This document shows, in pieces, positions 34,853-45,992 of a stretch of DNA of 64,000 nt; position 1 is the first letter of the stretch, and every line of letters begins with the position of its first letter. The notes below the pieces were generated by a model that worked only from the letters and a program-made list of their open reading frames with translations, did not search any database and was not told where the DNA came from. Position numbers and translations under genes: made by a program. This DNA is from Microdochium bolleyi (Eukaryota > Ascomycota > Sordariomycetes > Xylariales > Microdochiaceae): assembly GCA_001566295.1 (NCBI GenBank), contig KQ964249.1, positions 434,001 to 498,000 on the forward strand, in the 5' to 3' direction.

Positions 34853-35877
34853 TCTCTTTCCCTGTCAGCATCGCCAGTGGATGCCTCAAAGTGATCAGCA
34901 ACACTTTGACAGCGTCGCTATGACAATCTCTACTGTTTTCTCTTGTCTTTTCGCATCATCCACATACAGCGCGCTGTGTCAGCATTCTTCCGCCACACAT
35001 GCTCAGCGTCTCACATGCCTCGTCCTTCAGGCAGTACGTCTGGAGGCGTGGCTCACTTGGCAGTATTTTTTTTTTCTTTTTTACATTCACTCGGGGTTGC
35101 TCTTCACATGTCACCCTTGGGGTCTCTGCATTGCTCGGCGTTCAAATGGTATCCCCCGGCTTCGTGGTTACAGTTGGGGAGGTTGTATGTTACAGTGACG
35201 AGTCCGTCTATACCACTCGCGGAAGTTTCTTTTCAATCTCTATAGAACGAACGCCCGGGGCTTTCGAGGGAGGAGTGAAGAATCAAAAGAATCACTGCAT
35301 ATGTAAATGATTGACCAAGTTACGTGTTCCCTGCATCGCGTGAGATTCATATTCACATTCCAACACTTACACGAGAGAGCTCGAATCATGTTAAGGGAGA
35401 CCGACCGACAGATACAGGTTTCGCAGGTTGTGGTTTTCACGATGCGTATGTTTGCCAGCGATGATCAAGACCAAGGCAGACGGGGGGCGTGACAAGTGGA
35501 AACCGAGTCAGATAACATTTCCATATATTCGCTCTCTATAAAAATCGAATATCTACAAGGCAAGAAGAAATAAGGAAGAAGACAAAAGTATGTACTCAAA
35601 AGGAAACCGGCAAGGGATGTCCAAGAAGGCTGCCAGGCGGGCGAAGAAGGGAGCTGAGTGCGAGAGGAAGAGCAGACCTTGCTGCTATTCGCTGGCTCAG
35701 CATCTGCGCATCCCTCCCTGCCCGTGAATGGCGCTTAGAAAAGGCCGTTGGAGATGGTCGAAATATGTCCAAGAATTGAGAACGAAGGATGTGGTAGGAG
35801 AAGAGCAGAGAGCAAGACTTGGGCTCCTGCCCCGTGGCATCACCTCTCGCAGCAAGCAAGCTCGAGAAGAGCTAGAT
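34853..35877. other. Convergent intergenic region between M28B peptidase and GH128 glucanase
   Basis: About 1 kb with no supported gene. There is a T-rich run near 35066-35082 and a purine-rich AT-richer stretch at 35480-35600, consistent with 3' ends of both transcripts. The long plus-strand ORF reaching through 36819 is the antisense shadow of the glucanase. Confidence 0.55.
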
Positions 35878-36804
35878 TTACCAGCCGCCGAGGTACTTGC
35901 CCAGCGAGGTCCAGCTGCCGCTCGAGTCGAGCAGCTGGGCCGCGGGGCTGACGAAGCTGTCGGTGGGCTGGCGGCTGACGCCGAAGAAGCCGTACATCTT
36001 GACGTAGTCCTGCTGGTCCATCCACTCGGCCATGGTCTTAGTGAACTTCACCACGTCGTTGGAGTTGCGGCTCGTGCTCGCAATCTCGGACACGACAATG
36101 GGCAGGCCGTACGCGAAGATGACGGAGGCGAGGTGGTTCTTGGCGGCCTCGATCTCCGTGTTGACGGCCGAGTTCTGGTTCGTGTAGAAGTGGCACCCCA
36201 CGTAGTCGGGCTTCTCGTCCGCGCCGAGGTAGCCCATAAAGGCCTTGAGCCAGGCCGCGCCCGCGGAGTCGCTGGCGACCGCGGGCCCTACGAGCTCGAC
36301 GCCCTTGGACTTGCGGAGGGGCAGCATCTTGGACTTCCACGTGTCGGCGGCCTGCTTGGCGGAAAGCCCGGACTGGCGCTCGGGCTCGTTGTAGAAGTGC
36401 ACGATGGGCTTCTTGCTGGTGTTGGGCTGCGCGCCAATGTTGGCGACCATCTGGTTCCAGGCGTCGCCGGAGGCCTGGGCCGGGGTGCGGACCATGGGCT
36501 GGAAGTACAGGTTGCTGGGCAGCTCCGTGGGGCGCCAGGTCTCCCAGTTCATGACGGCCTTGAACTCCTTGGACGAGGAGAGCTTGGCGGCCGAGGTCTT
36601 GAGGTTGGGCGCGCTGTTGATGTCGCGCGTGTTGGTCCACTCCCAGAGCACGATGCGCTTGCCCGCGCCGAGGTTCGACTGCCGGGCGGCGAGGTCGTTG
36701 ACAGCGACGCCGGCCTCGTCGACAGGGGCGGGAGTGGGCGCGGCGATGGCGGCCGGGCTGGCGGCCAGGAGCACCGCGGCGAGGGTTGCGACAGACCACT
36801 TCAT
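35878..36804 (-). CDS. Secreted GH128-type beta-1,3-glucanase (Asl1-like)
   Basis: A cell-wall glucan hydrolase of the glycosyl hydrolase catalytic core family. Single exon, 308 residues. Signal peptide MKWSVATLAAVLLAASPAAIAAP, followed by a short pro-like region to the LAARQ junction near residue 42. The TIM-barrel shows LWEWTN at the first strand, HFYNEPERQSG (acid/base Glu) near residue 146 and GLPIVVSEIAST (nucleophile Glu) near residue 243, plus YVGCHFYTN between them. Both catalytic Glu are present. Family members are called alkali-sensitive linkage or Asl1 proteins and act in wall remodelling. It converges with the M28B peptidase gene. Confidence 0.93.
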   Translation of the reverse strand: MKWSVATLAAVLLAASPAAIAAPTPAPVDEAGVAVNDLAARQSNLGAGKRIVLWEWTNTRDINSAPNLKTSAAKLSSSKEFKAVMNWETWRPTELPSNLYFQPMVRTPAQASGDAWNQMVANIGAQPNTSKKPIVHFYNEPERQSGLSAKQAADTWKSKMLPLRKSKGVELVGPAVASDSAGAAWLKAFMGYLGADEKPDYVGCHFYTNQNSAVNTEIEAAKNHLASVIFAYGLPIVVSEIASTSRNSNDVVKFTKTMAEWMDQQDYVKMYGFFGVSRQPTDSFVSPAAQLLDSSGSWTSLGKYLGGW

Positions 36805-38331
36805 CTTGGAAGGAGTTGAGGATGTGTCTGGCACTTGCTGATGTCTGGTGGAAGAAGAGTGTGGTAGGGACTGTGGTGTATCTGGTTCTAGACCGGATAG
36901 CTGCTGGAAGCACGTAAACAAGTATCGACGAGAGCCAGGCTCGGATGTTGAGGGAGAGTGGTTGAAGAAGGGAGGACTGCGTGTGATCTGCTGGACATGA
37001 AGAACTGCCACAAAGGGCGAGGTTGTCAGGCTCGTCTTATACACATGTCGACGTGAGTGACGAACACGGCCTAGTGTGAAGCATCACGGTGTTCGAGGCG
37101 CGGAAGGACTCCCAAGCCGCGCGGTAGCGTCTGCCCGCAGGTGGACTTGGACCGCGGAAGAGCAGCCGGATCCTACCGTGACGTGACCTGTGTGATGCCG
37201 ATGCTGGATGACTTGACAGTCCTGGAATCAGCCCCAGCCGTGGAAGTGAGGCAACGTTGCCGGGGTGCAGGCAAGGGAGAGCTGACGGACTGGCAGCTAT
37301 CGTGAGCAAGGCAGGGGCGATCACAGTGGAAGGGCTTGCGAGTCTGGCGACGGGGATATTGGACAGCGGCAGGATGGCGACCCTGCCATGCCATTTGGCC
37401 CCTGATTCGCCGTGGATGCTGTCGATGCTGGATGCGCAGGCGAGGCGTACCTGCAGGACTAGCAGGGCGACCGCCGAGTCGGGTCGCGGTGACGGGGCTG
37501 ACGGGAAACTCTGCTCCCTTGCATAGCGCATGTTGCCACGAGGGGCTGCAGCATCAAAGGCAGGCCACGGCCTAGTTGCTGCAGCAGAGTTCCATAGCCT
37601 GGACTGCTGTATCCGGACTCAGCTAGGGCAGCCATCGGGGCGGCCCCGGACGCCCGGTCCACAGGGACGCCGTTGTCGACACAGACAGGCATGATGTCGA
37701 GACCAAGGGTCGCGGGTTTGTCGTGTCTGCCCCAAGGTGGTGGTTGAGTGCCGAGCGTGTGTCTTGGCCGCCCGAGACAGCTGATCGGCACATTGTGGTC
37801 AGGGCAAGCCCTCCCGATCGTCCGGGCGTGTCTTGGATCAAGCCCCGAGTGCCCGTCTGGATCAGGATGACGAGATGGCGATGTCGTCTGGCGCTGCCCG
37901 GGACCCTTGTCTCATGTGGGGAACAGCTCGCCGCTTTGGGACAGGGCAGTGAACGTTGCAGGGGCGCGGCCGGGGTCGTGACTGGCCTTGTACAGAGGTC
38001 CAGTCGACCGGTTAGGATGACTTCAGCTCGAGCAATCATTACAGAGGTCCAGCTCGGTCTGGGCTCGACCGCAAAACAAGATGCCATGAGGCAGGAAAGT
38101 CCCTCATGGACACGCAACATCCACCGGGTGATGCTGCCGGGCGTCTTTCGGGGATACGCTCATGCCCGTCTAGCGTGAGCATCACAGACATCGTCGCAGC
38201 CTGTCAGGCAGCACAGCGGATAGAATGAGCCCGAGATTGGGGAAAAAAAGAAACGCACATCAAACCGTAAATGAGCACATGGCCTGGGAGACTTTAAAGA
38301 CAGAGTCGGAAAGGCAAAATGGCAAAAGAAG
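36805..38331. promoter_or_regulatory. Upstream region of the GH128 glucanase
   Basis: About 1.5 kb ending at the tRNA-Ala 3' side. The first 230 bases left of the ATG form a pyrimidine-rich leader on the minus strand. A 12-base direct repeat, ACAGAGGTCCAG, occurs at 37992-38003 and 38041-38052. Overlapping ORFs on both strands lack domain signatures. No gene supported. Confidence 0.5.
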
Positions 38332-38427
38332 TGGACTAACAGGGAATCGAACCCTGTACCTTTCGCAGGCTGGCGATCCAGAGGATACAATGCAAAGCGA
38401 ACGCTCTACCAAATGAGCTATTAGCCC
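38332..38427 (-). tRNA. tRNA-Ala (anticodon UGC) with intron
   Basis: A 96-base minus-strand gene. The acceptor stem GGGCTAA pairs with TTAGTCC including the G3:U70 pair, the classic alanine identity element; the discriminator is A. The D arm is TAGCTCATTTGGTAGAGCG. The anticodon stem TTCGC/GCGAA encloses TTTGCA with anticodon TGC, then an intron of about 23 bases after position 37 and before loop position 38. The T arm is ACAGG-GTTCGATT-CCTGT. All stems close. Confidence 0.96.
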
Positions 38428-38717
38428 AATCTCGGATATGATTGATGATAAGGCCGAGGTTTATCACAGGTCATATCCAGCGTAACCCATTATCGCACCA
38501 TGCTCAACCCCCACGGAGGAGGGGCGGCCTCGTGGTCAGCATCGCGCCGTCTGTGATAGGCGGAGCGCCCATTTACACGACGATCACCAGCACGTGGGCG
38601 GGACTTACAACGTCCACGCAACCCGAGCAGCCCCTTTGATAAGCTCGTAGACACTGCCATCTTCCCCGTGCCTGATCCTGAATGTCATAGTGCCCAAAAA
38701 GGCAAACATCCGCCGCC

Positions 38718-40673
38718 ATGGCTCCAGCAACCACCACTATCACCTCGGCCATCCCAGCGGATGCCCCCGTGGACTACGAGAACCTCCCGCCTGTCGCCGC
38801 GCTCCGTACCTCGGCCAGGGCGCGGCGGAGCAGCGACACCAACGACCAGGCAGCCGCCCGGGCGGGCAACATCGTCAAGCCGCCCTCGCCGCCGCCCATG
38901 TCGGCGTCCCCGCCGCGCGTGCTCGTGATCGGAGCCGGGTCCAGGGGCAGGACATACGCCCGGTGCACCGTCACATCGAGCAACGGCGTCGTCGCGGGCG
39001 TGGTGGAGCCAGACGACTACAAGCGCCGCCGGTTCGGCGAGGCGTTCATCTGGGGTGAGGACAGGGCCGGGCAGGAGCCCCCGGAGGGATCGCAGTTCCG
39101 CGACTGGACGGACTTCATCGTCTATGAGGAAGATCGGCGGCAGAGAGTAATAGAACGGACAGAACGACGACAAGCACAGCAAGGCAGCAACAGCAGCAAA
39201 GGCACCGATGACGATGACGAGAGCAACAAGCCGATCCCCGCGGGCGTCGACGCTGTGTTCGTCTGCGTCCGCGACGAGCTGCACCACGACGTCGTCATGG
39301 CCCTCGCGCCCCTCGGCCTGCACATCATGTGCGAGAAGCCCCTGGCCACGACGCTGGGCGACTGCATGGCCATGTACCGCGCGCTGGCGCCGCACCAGGA
39401 CAGCAAGATCTTCTCCGTGTGCCACGTGCTGCGGTACTCCCCGCACAACATGATGCTCCGGTCTCTGCTCTTCGGGGACGGGAAGAACTGCGCGGAACTT
39501 CCGTCGTCACAAATCGGCAGCCGACTGGATGGAGAAGAAGAAGCGGCGGAGGGACGAAGGACAAGGGGCGCGATCGGCGAGATCCTCAGCATCCACCACA
39601 CCGAGCCCGTCGGGTGGTGGCACTTTGCGCACAGCTACGTCCGGGGCAACTGGCGCCGGGAGTCGGTCACGGCCCCGTCGCTGCTGACAAAGAGCTGCCA
39701 CGACATCGACCTGATCCTGTGGCTCCTGTGCTCGCCGCCGCCCGACTCCCCGGCCGACACGCCGCCGCACCTGCCCGCGACGGTATCGTCCAGCGGCGCA
39801 CTGCAGTTCTTCAAGAAGAGTCGCAAGCCCAGGGGTGCTGGCAGGGACACGACCAACTGCCTGAGCTGCCCCGTCGAGCCGGACTGCATGTACTCGGCCA
39901 AGCGGATTTACGTGAGCGGAAAGCACGCTGGGCTGGAGACGGGGAATGTCGGATGGCCGCTGAGTATCGTGATGCCGGACATTGAGAGCTTCGACGGTGG
40001 CAGTGGGAGCGGCGGCGAGACAGGCGACAAGGAAGACAGCCCGCGGAAGAAGGCACTGCTCGCGCGCCTAGCTGAGGACTACGACGCCTTGACGACCCCG
40101 GACGAGGAGGTGCGCAGCAGGAACTGGTTCGGCCGGTGCGTCTTCGAGTCGGACAACGACGTGTGCGACGAGCAGACCGTCACCATGACCTGGGACGAGG
40201 AGCTGGAGCCGGTCGACGGGACACAGGGGGACGTGGCGGCGGCGGCGGCGGTAGCAAGCCCGCACCGGGGCGCCAAGCAGGCGACGTTCCACATGATCGC
40301 GCAGACGAAGCGGCAGTGCCAGCGATACACGCACGTGTACGGCACCGAGGGCGAGATCTACGCCGACTCGTGGACCATCACGGTCGAGGACTTCCGCACC
40401 GGCCAGACACGCACGTACACGCCCCGGATGGAGACCCTGGGCCACGGCGGCGGGGACGTGGGGCTGGCGCGGCAGTTCATCATGGCCGTGGACAAGGTCA
40501 AGAATCACGGCTGGAGCGCGCCGCAGGCGCAGCGGGAGTACATCGGGTGCACGCTCGAGGAGGTGGTGAGGAGTCACGCCATGGTGTTCGCGGCGGAGGA
40601 GGCGAGGACGGGGCGGACGGTCGTGGACTGGCGGCGGTGGTGGCAGGACAAGAGTGAGGGTGTCGGCATGTAG
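38718..40673 (+). CDS. Gfo/Idh/MocA-family oxidoreductase
   Basis: An NAD(P)-dependent sugar- or inositol-type dehydrogenase family protein. Single exon, 651 residues, longer than the usual 350-450. After a disordered N-terminus of about 70 residues, the Rossmann fold begins with PRVLVIGAGSRGRTYA. The family motif around the catalytic Lys is HIMCEKPLATTLGD near residue 205. The C-terminal half has KSCHDIDLILWLL, matching the conserved H-D-x-D region. A four-Cys segment (NCLSCPVEPDCMYSAKRIY) at about 377-393 also occurs in related oxidoreductases. Low-complexity inserts (the acidic DDDDES near residue 165, Ser/Gly-rich near 430) account for the extra length. Substrate unknown. Its stop is 123 bases from the stop of the convergent Clr5 gene. 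Confidence 0.92.
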   Translation: MAPATTTITSAIPADAPVDYENLPPVAALRTSARARRSSDTNDQAAARAGNIVKPPSPPPMSASPPRVLVIGAGSRGRTYARCTVTSSNGVVAGVVEPDDYKRRRFGEAFIWGEDRAGQEPPEGSQFRDWTDFIVYEEDRRQRVIERTERRQAQQGSNSSKGTDDDDESNKPIPAGVDAVFVCVRDELHHDVVMALAPLGLHIMCEKPLATTLGDCMAMYRALAPHQDSKIFSVCHVLRYSPHNMMLRSLLFGDGKNCAELPSSQIGSRLDGEEEAAEGRRTRGAIGEILSIHHTEPVGWWHFAHSYVRGNWRRESVTAPSLLTKSCHDIDLILWLLCSPPPDSPADTPPHLPATVSSSGALQFFKKSRKPRGAGRDTTNCLSCPVEPDCMYSAKRIYVSGKHAGLETGNVGWPLSIVMPDIESFDGGSGSGGETGDKEDSPRKKALLARLAEDYDALTTPDEEVRSRNWFGRCVFESDNDVCDEQTVTMTWDEELEPVDGTQGDVAAAAAVASPHRGAKQATFHMIAQTKRQCQRYTHVYGTEGEIYADSWTITVEDFRTGQTRTYTPRMETLGHGGGDVGLARQFIMAVDKVKNHGWSAPQAQREYIGCTLEEVVRSHAMVFAAEEARTGRTVVDWRRWWQDKSEGVGM

Positions 40674-40796
40674 ATCTCGGGTGAGTGAGAAGCTATCCTA
40701 GATCCAAGAACAGGTCTATCATGAGGAAAAACACGAGTAAATGGTAATACAACAACATGCTGCAATGGTAATGTAATGCCTCCATAATCCCAAGCA

Positions 40797-42786
40797 CTAT
40801 GATCTTGCCAGTATCTCATGATTCGAGGCCTCCACTGACTCCAGGTACTCCTGTAGACCACGAGCCCGCTTCCTGCTCGTCAGCATCGCCCGTTCCACGT
40901 CCCCGGTCTCCCTGTACCAGCCCTCTAGGATCTCAAGGTTGATGAAGATCTGGAACTCGCCGAACCCTCTCAAGCCCTCAGCGGCGGCAATGGCGTTCTC
41001 CATGGAGTAGATGGCGAGACCGTGGCGCGGGGACGTGGTCACGGCGTCGCCAGGGAGGCAGTGTGACCTGTGGTAGTCGGCCATGACCTGCCACAGCAGC
41101 CAGCCGATGCCGCCGAAGTTCGCCAGGATCTCGGGCGGCTGCTGCACCGAGTGGTAGCAAAACTGGAACGACTGTTCATCCTGGGGCCCTGCGAGCCACA
41201 GGCGGCCCGCGGGCGGCAGCAGGCGCACGATCATGGGTGCCTCTAATGTGGCGTTCATGCTCAGCAGCCGCGCGGTAGATGCTACGGCCTTCTCCAGGTT
41301 AGGACATCTCCGTCTGATCTTGTACAGAACAAGGTCGGCGATCAAGAACATGCTGATGGTTGGCACAACGGTGTCGGCGAGCGCCGGGAACCGCAGCAAC
41401 ATTCCGATGATGTTGTCGATGCAGCTGAAGAGAAAATCGATGCTTGTCTCGTGTGGGTTCGTAGCAAAGACGTCTTCGAGTGCCCTAAACAGTCGCGTGA
41501 TCGTGCCTGTTCCTAGAATAGCTTCTGAATATGCCGCGAGGTATTTGAACAGCTCGCGGGTAAGGTTGATGTCTGGAACGAGCACAATTGCAATGAGCAT
41601 ATCAAACAAACCCAGTGCCGAAGGCTGGGTAATGAGTAAGTGGACTGCCGAGAATGAGCGCTGGCTCAAGGCCGCTCCGTGCTTCGTATATCCTTGGGAG
41701 AAGAACCAGCATGCCCTACTAAAATCTCGGGTCGCTTCGCAAGCTGGCCCGTTGAAGTAGCCTTCGAAGTCTGCCATGAAGTTCTGAGAAGACATGGCCG
41801 AGTCGCGCATGTGAGAGGTCAAATCTCGGAAGCACGTGACGAGGACATCCTGGGCGTACAGCAGGTTCGGCAGCGTGATCTGATGTGGATCTGTCGGCGG
41901 TGGTGTCAGGGCCCTGAGGTAGACTGGCATGTCATCCTCGACGTCGGCCTCCTCCAAGTCGCGTCGTGTCATGCCCTTCCGTTTCAGGTAGTTGTCGACG
42001 TCGACAGCCCGGCCATGGCGGTTGAAAGCCGTCTGCTTGCCTTCGGCATCCCGTTGTCGCTGCATGCGTAGCATCATTGCCACGTCTTTCTTCTTGTTGT
42101 TCTTGACGAAGCCCCATTGCGCAAACTTGGACTTGAACATGCGAGGGCTGTCTTACTGTCAATATTCGAGGTTTTCTCCGGCTCCAGAAGATTGCAAGCA
42201 CTTACGTGGCTCTGAATCCTTGCTCCCTCATGATGGCTATTAGCTCCTTGAGGGGCTTATTCTCATTGATGTAGATCTCACGGATCTGCACCTTGTGAGC
42301 TTCCCACACATCTGGGTGGTGGTGATGTCGCGTCGCGGAGCCGCTGCCGACATCGGAAGGGCTTGACGCAGGGCTTCCTGGCGAGTCCTTGAGGGAGTCC
42401 TCTGGCGATGAAGTCGAAGCCGCCGTGACAGGCGGCCGTTTCGAGGTCGCGGCTTGCGCACGATGTCTCGGAGCTGCCACCGAGACGGGGCGCTGGCGGC
42501 TGCCATGGCTGGCTATGATGAGCGGTTTCGTATGCGGCTGGGGTGCGACGTGCGCGGGGGTTGAGGCTGCCGGCGTCGGTCGGGCATTGCTCGACAGGCC
42601 TCTGCCGGCACTGGAGCCACGCTGCTCGCGCTTGATTTCTGGCTGGGCGCTGTCATGCGGAGGTGTCGAGCCGGGAGTCCGTTGTAGTGGTTGCTGGGGT
42701 GCGATCCGGTCCTTGGCCGCTGGCGGCTCCAGGCCGCCGGGCGGAGAGGACGGGGACTCAGATGGAGGCGTGCGGCTCGCACTCAT
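40797..42786 (-). CDS. Clr5-domain protein
   Basis: A nuclear or chromatin-associated candidate: the Clr5 domain is named after a fission yeast silencing factor and is common in filamentous fungi. Exons 42786-42206 and 42147-40797; 643 residues. The first 155 residues are Pro/Ser/Ala-rich and disordered. The Clr5 domain (about 158-215) begins DVWEAHKVQIREIYINENKPL and crosses the intron as GFRATPRMFKSKFAQWGFVKNNKK, an excellent match that fixes the splice. The rest (about 420 residues) is helical with no domain I can name, possibly TPR-like, ending near ESVEASNHEILARS. Target unknown. Convergent with the oxidoreductase gene. Confidence 0.9.
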
Positions 42787-44243
42787 GTGTGTAGCGACAG
42801 TGGTTGCGCTGGCCAGGAGTCAACACAGGCAGGAGCGGGAGATGTCGTATGTCAGGGGGCAGGCATCTCGAGTCTTTCGTCGAGGGCTGAGCAGGCGAGC
42901 GGAACGGGGAGGATGAAGTAGGGCTCGAGTTGAGGCAGCAATGAGGGTTTGGAGATGTGCGACGCCGCGGGAGACGTCGGGAGGGAGGGGTTCCGTGGCC
43001 CGGAGTCGATCTAAGCCAGGTTGATCGATCAATGTAGCCTGGGTACCGGTGTGTAGGTACAGGGACCCGGCCGATCCCAGGACGACCTCATCTGAAGTCT
43101 GGGGATCAAGCCATGGGAGGCGCCCTCGGCGCCCGGCCCCTGCAACCACCTGCGCACTGCACATGATTGTCGGCGCGACCCGCGGACTGCGGTAGCCAGC
43201 AGTCATGGACCCACTACGACTTAGGCCTGGAACTTGCCAAATGGGAAGCTGCCGCAGGGTAATTACGACAAGCCTACAGTCCTCAAACTCTCCTTGAGGC
43301 ATGGATCCAGCCTCGGATCCGGTGGCGGATGACAGGACCCTGCCGCCACCCCTGAAACGCCCGCCGCACTCCTCCATACAGTGCCGCATTTTATCGTCAC
43401 TCCGGAGTATTTGTTTTGCCTCGTGAGTTTGGGGTGGGGACTACAGTACATCTGTAGGAGACCCTCGTTGGCGATCACTTTGTTCTGATGACGATACAGT
43501 CAGGGTGTCCTGGCGACCAGGCTTTCCCAAGGGTTGGTCCGAACCTTGTGTACTCCGTATAGCGCGATCAGCCCGCCCCACAGGCCATCCTCCCTCCTGG
43601 ACATTGATGGTCACATGCGGCTATACAGAAGAAGATGGCTTGCCTAAAATGTATACAATTATAGATCTTAGGTGCAGAAGTGTGGAGAAGTAGCTCGTTG
43701 TGACCCAGCTCGGGATTCTTTGGCCTTTGCGTCCATCTCTGCAATTCTCAGGGCACTAGATCGAGATATCCCTCAAAACATATGGAAGCTCTTTGGTACT
43801 CCCTGGAGGTCCGAGGCTCTCTTGGTGGCTTTCATGAATTCGTGTGCAACATTGAGGATTATGATCGTGTATAATAAGATAAGAAAGTGAGCCGACTAAC
43901 TCCCTAGGCATAAATATCTGGGGACACCACAGCAGCAATGGAAGTTCTCTCCTCCAGACTCTCGTCTTAACTACAACGTCTGGACAGCCGTGTATCGTGA
44001 AATGTCTTGAAAGCTGTGTGTGGCTGTCGGGCATCAGCAGATGCGAATCGGCAGGATGCAAGGCGGAGGAAAGTGGGGTGCCGGGTAGGCGCGACATCGG
44101 CATGCAACATGCTTGGCGATCTCAAAAATTGCCGAGCTTCGAAGTGCGGGAACAGTGGGCAGTTCCATACTACATTGACACGCCCGTTCGCAACCACCCA
44201 CGCGTGCCTCGTCCCACATCATGATGCTGCGACCCTGACGAGC
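42787..44243. promoter_or_regulatory. Divergent upstream region of Clr5 and rhomboid genes
   Basis: About 1.45 kb between divergent starts. ORFs are short, overlap on both strands and lack domain signatures. The frame of the rhomboid gene stays open to 44007, but that extension is Cys/His/Arg-rich and unlike a presequence. No operator assigned. Confidence 0.5.
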
Positions 44244-45992
44244 ATGTCGTTCCTTGGTCAGGTCGCGCCGGTACCGGCGCCGTCGAGCGTGCGGGTCGGC
44301 ATCAGGGCGCTCGTCCGAGTCTCACATCGACAGCTCCCGAGGGCGACGGTCGTCATTCCTCACCGGCAGCTTCACACTCCTGGCCTGTCGATACATACGG
44401 CGCGGGACGGTCCGAAGTCCTTCTCGCGGTCGCGATGGCTTTACTGCAATTCGAGGCAGAGCTCACGTGTTCCGTGCAGCTCAACAAACAACTACCTCGA
44501 TCCACGAACACAGACCCGCACAATCTTCACCTTCCGCGCCATCACCCACTACAGCAAGCTTCCGCTCGACTACGAGGATGCCAAAGGAATCCAGTTTCGA
44601 AAGGAGGACCTCACGCAACGGGAGGTCAACCAAATATTCGGCCCCCACATCAAGGCCGAGTCCGCCAACCAACTCTTACGAATCATCCATGGTAGACGAG
44701 TGGCGGGCACCCTGGAGGATCCGGGTTTGCAAATCAACACGGCGAGCTACAAGTCCGAAGACAAGATCAAGGCTTTACTGTACCTCCGCAAGCACATTCC
44801 CGTCAACGAGATCGTCATGGCCGGTCTACGAGCCGAGGATGAGCTCAAGGCTATCGAAGCCGCGGAGCAGGAAAGGGAGAACGGCGGTGAGGAGGCCGAG
44901 CACCAGCATGAGGAGACCAGCGCACAGACGAGACCAACTGGTCGTATTCCCGTCGTGAAAAAGGAAGACGAGTCGCCATATGGCGAGGGCCACTTCGATC
45001 GCATACGGAAAGCGAACATCGCGAAACGCGAAGCCGAGGAGAAGAGGCTAGAGGAAGAGCGCATCAAGCGGGAGGAGGAAGAGGCACTGGGCAATATCGG
45101 CCCATTATCAACAGAACAGGCGCAGCCCCGAGCGGTCTCGCCGTGGATGCAGAAGCAGCGCGAGCGGGCCACGTCCGACTTGCAAGCGCCACCAGAGATG
45201 AGCTCTTGGCAGCGCTTGCGGCCAATGGTATTTACGGCGTTGCTTATCTGCGGCCTGGCCACGTTGTTGGCGGTGAACTATCAACCTCCAAGGAAGACAT
45301 CCAGGCTATTCCCCGATATTCCCCCAGCGGCGGCGACCTGCTTGACGATCATTGCGCTCAACCTCGCCGTGTGGGGACTGTGGAAGCTGCCGCCGGCATG
45401 GAAACTGCTGAACAGGTACTTCCTCATCATCGCGGCCACCCCTCGGCCCCTGCAGCTCGTCGGCGCCATGTTCTCGCACCAGACCCTGGGCCACCTGGCA
45501 ATGAACATGGGCGTGCTGTGGTTCTTCGGCACGCGTCTGCACGACAGCGTCGGCCGGGGCGACTTCCTCGCGCTGTACTTTACTTGCGGCACCGTCGGCT
45601 TCCTCGCGAGCCTGACGGACCTCGTACTCCGCCGGGGTCTCGAGTTCACCACGCACGGCGCATCGGGCGCCGTGTACGGTCTCATCGCGGCATACTTCTG
45701 GATGCACAAGTTTGACGAGTTCAAGCTCTTCGGGTACCCCACCGACCCTACGCATGGCCCGCCCGGGCTGGCGTTCATCGGCCTGATCATGGGCATACAC
45801 ATTGCGGGCCTGCTGTCCAAGAAGGCCTCGCTGAACGACCTGGTGTCGCACATTGGCGGCATGGCCATGGGAATCGCGGGCGCCGAGGCTATCAAGCGGC
45901 ACTCGGACTACAAGGCCATGAAGCGCGCGCAGAGGATGCATGCTGGCAGCCTGATGAGCCCCGTGAAAGCGAACGGACTTCGTCAGGAATGA
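44244..45992 (+). CDS. Mitochondrial-type rhomboid intramembrane serine protease (Pcp1/PARL-like)
   Basis: An inner-membrane protease; the yeast relative Pcp1 cleaves Mgm1 and cytochrome c peroxidase. Single exon, 582 residues from 44244. The N-terminus is rich in Arg/Ser/Thr and nearly free of acids for about 90 residues, as for a mitochondrial presequence. A charged, Glu/Arg-rich coiled-coil-like stretch (about 205-300) precedes the rhomboid core. Core helices include PMVFTALLICGLATLLAV and HLAMNMGVLWFFG. The catalytic Ser is in THGASGAVYG (Ser474) and the catalytic His in SHIGGMAMG (His536), so the dyad is intact. An earlier in-frame ATG at 44007 was rejected on composition. Localisation is inferred. 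Confidence 0.92.
   Translation: MSFLGQVAPVPAPSSVRVGIRALVRVSHRQLPRATVVIPHRQLHTPGLSIHTARDGPKSFSRSRWLYCNSRQSSRVPCSSTNNYLDPRTQTRTIFTFRAITHYSKLPLDYEDAKGIQFRKEDLTQREVNQIFGPHIKAESANQLLRIIHGRRVAGTLEDPGLQINTASYKSEDKIKALLYLRKHIPVNEIVMAGLRAEDELKAIEAAEQERENGGEEAEHQHEETSAQTRPTGRIPVVKKEDESPYGEGHFDRIRKANIAKREAEEKRLEEERIKREEEEALGNIGPLSTEQAQPRAVSPWMQKQRERATSDLQAPPEMSSWQRLRPMVFTALLICGLATLLAVNYQPPRKTSRLFPDIPPAAATCLTIIALNLAVWGLWKLPPAWKLLNRYFLIIAATPRPLQLVGAMFSHQTLGHLAMNMGVLWFFGTRLHDSVGRGDFLALYFTCGTVGFLASLTDLVLRRGLEFTTHGASGAVYGLIAAYFWMHKFDEFKLFGYPTDPTHGPPGLAFIGLIMGIHIAGLLSKKASLNDLVSHIGGMAMGIAGAEAIKRHSDYKAMKRAQRMHAGSLMSPVKANGLRQE

Noticed and set aside
35728..36819. 363-codon plus-strand ORF
   Set aside because: It is the antisense shadow of the GH128 glucanase, whose signal peptide and catalytic motifs are on the minus strand.
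44007..44243. N-terminal extension of the rhomboid ORF
   Set aside because: The 79 extra residues are Cys/His-rich and unlike a presequence; 44244 gives a plausible mitochondrial leader.
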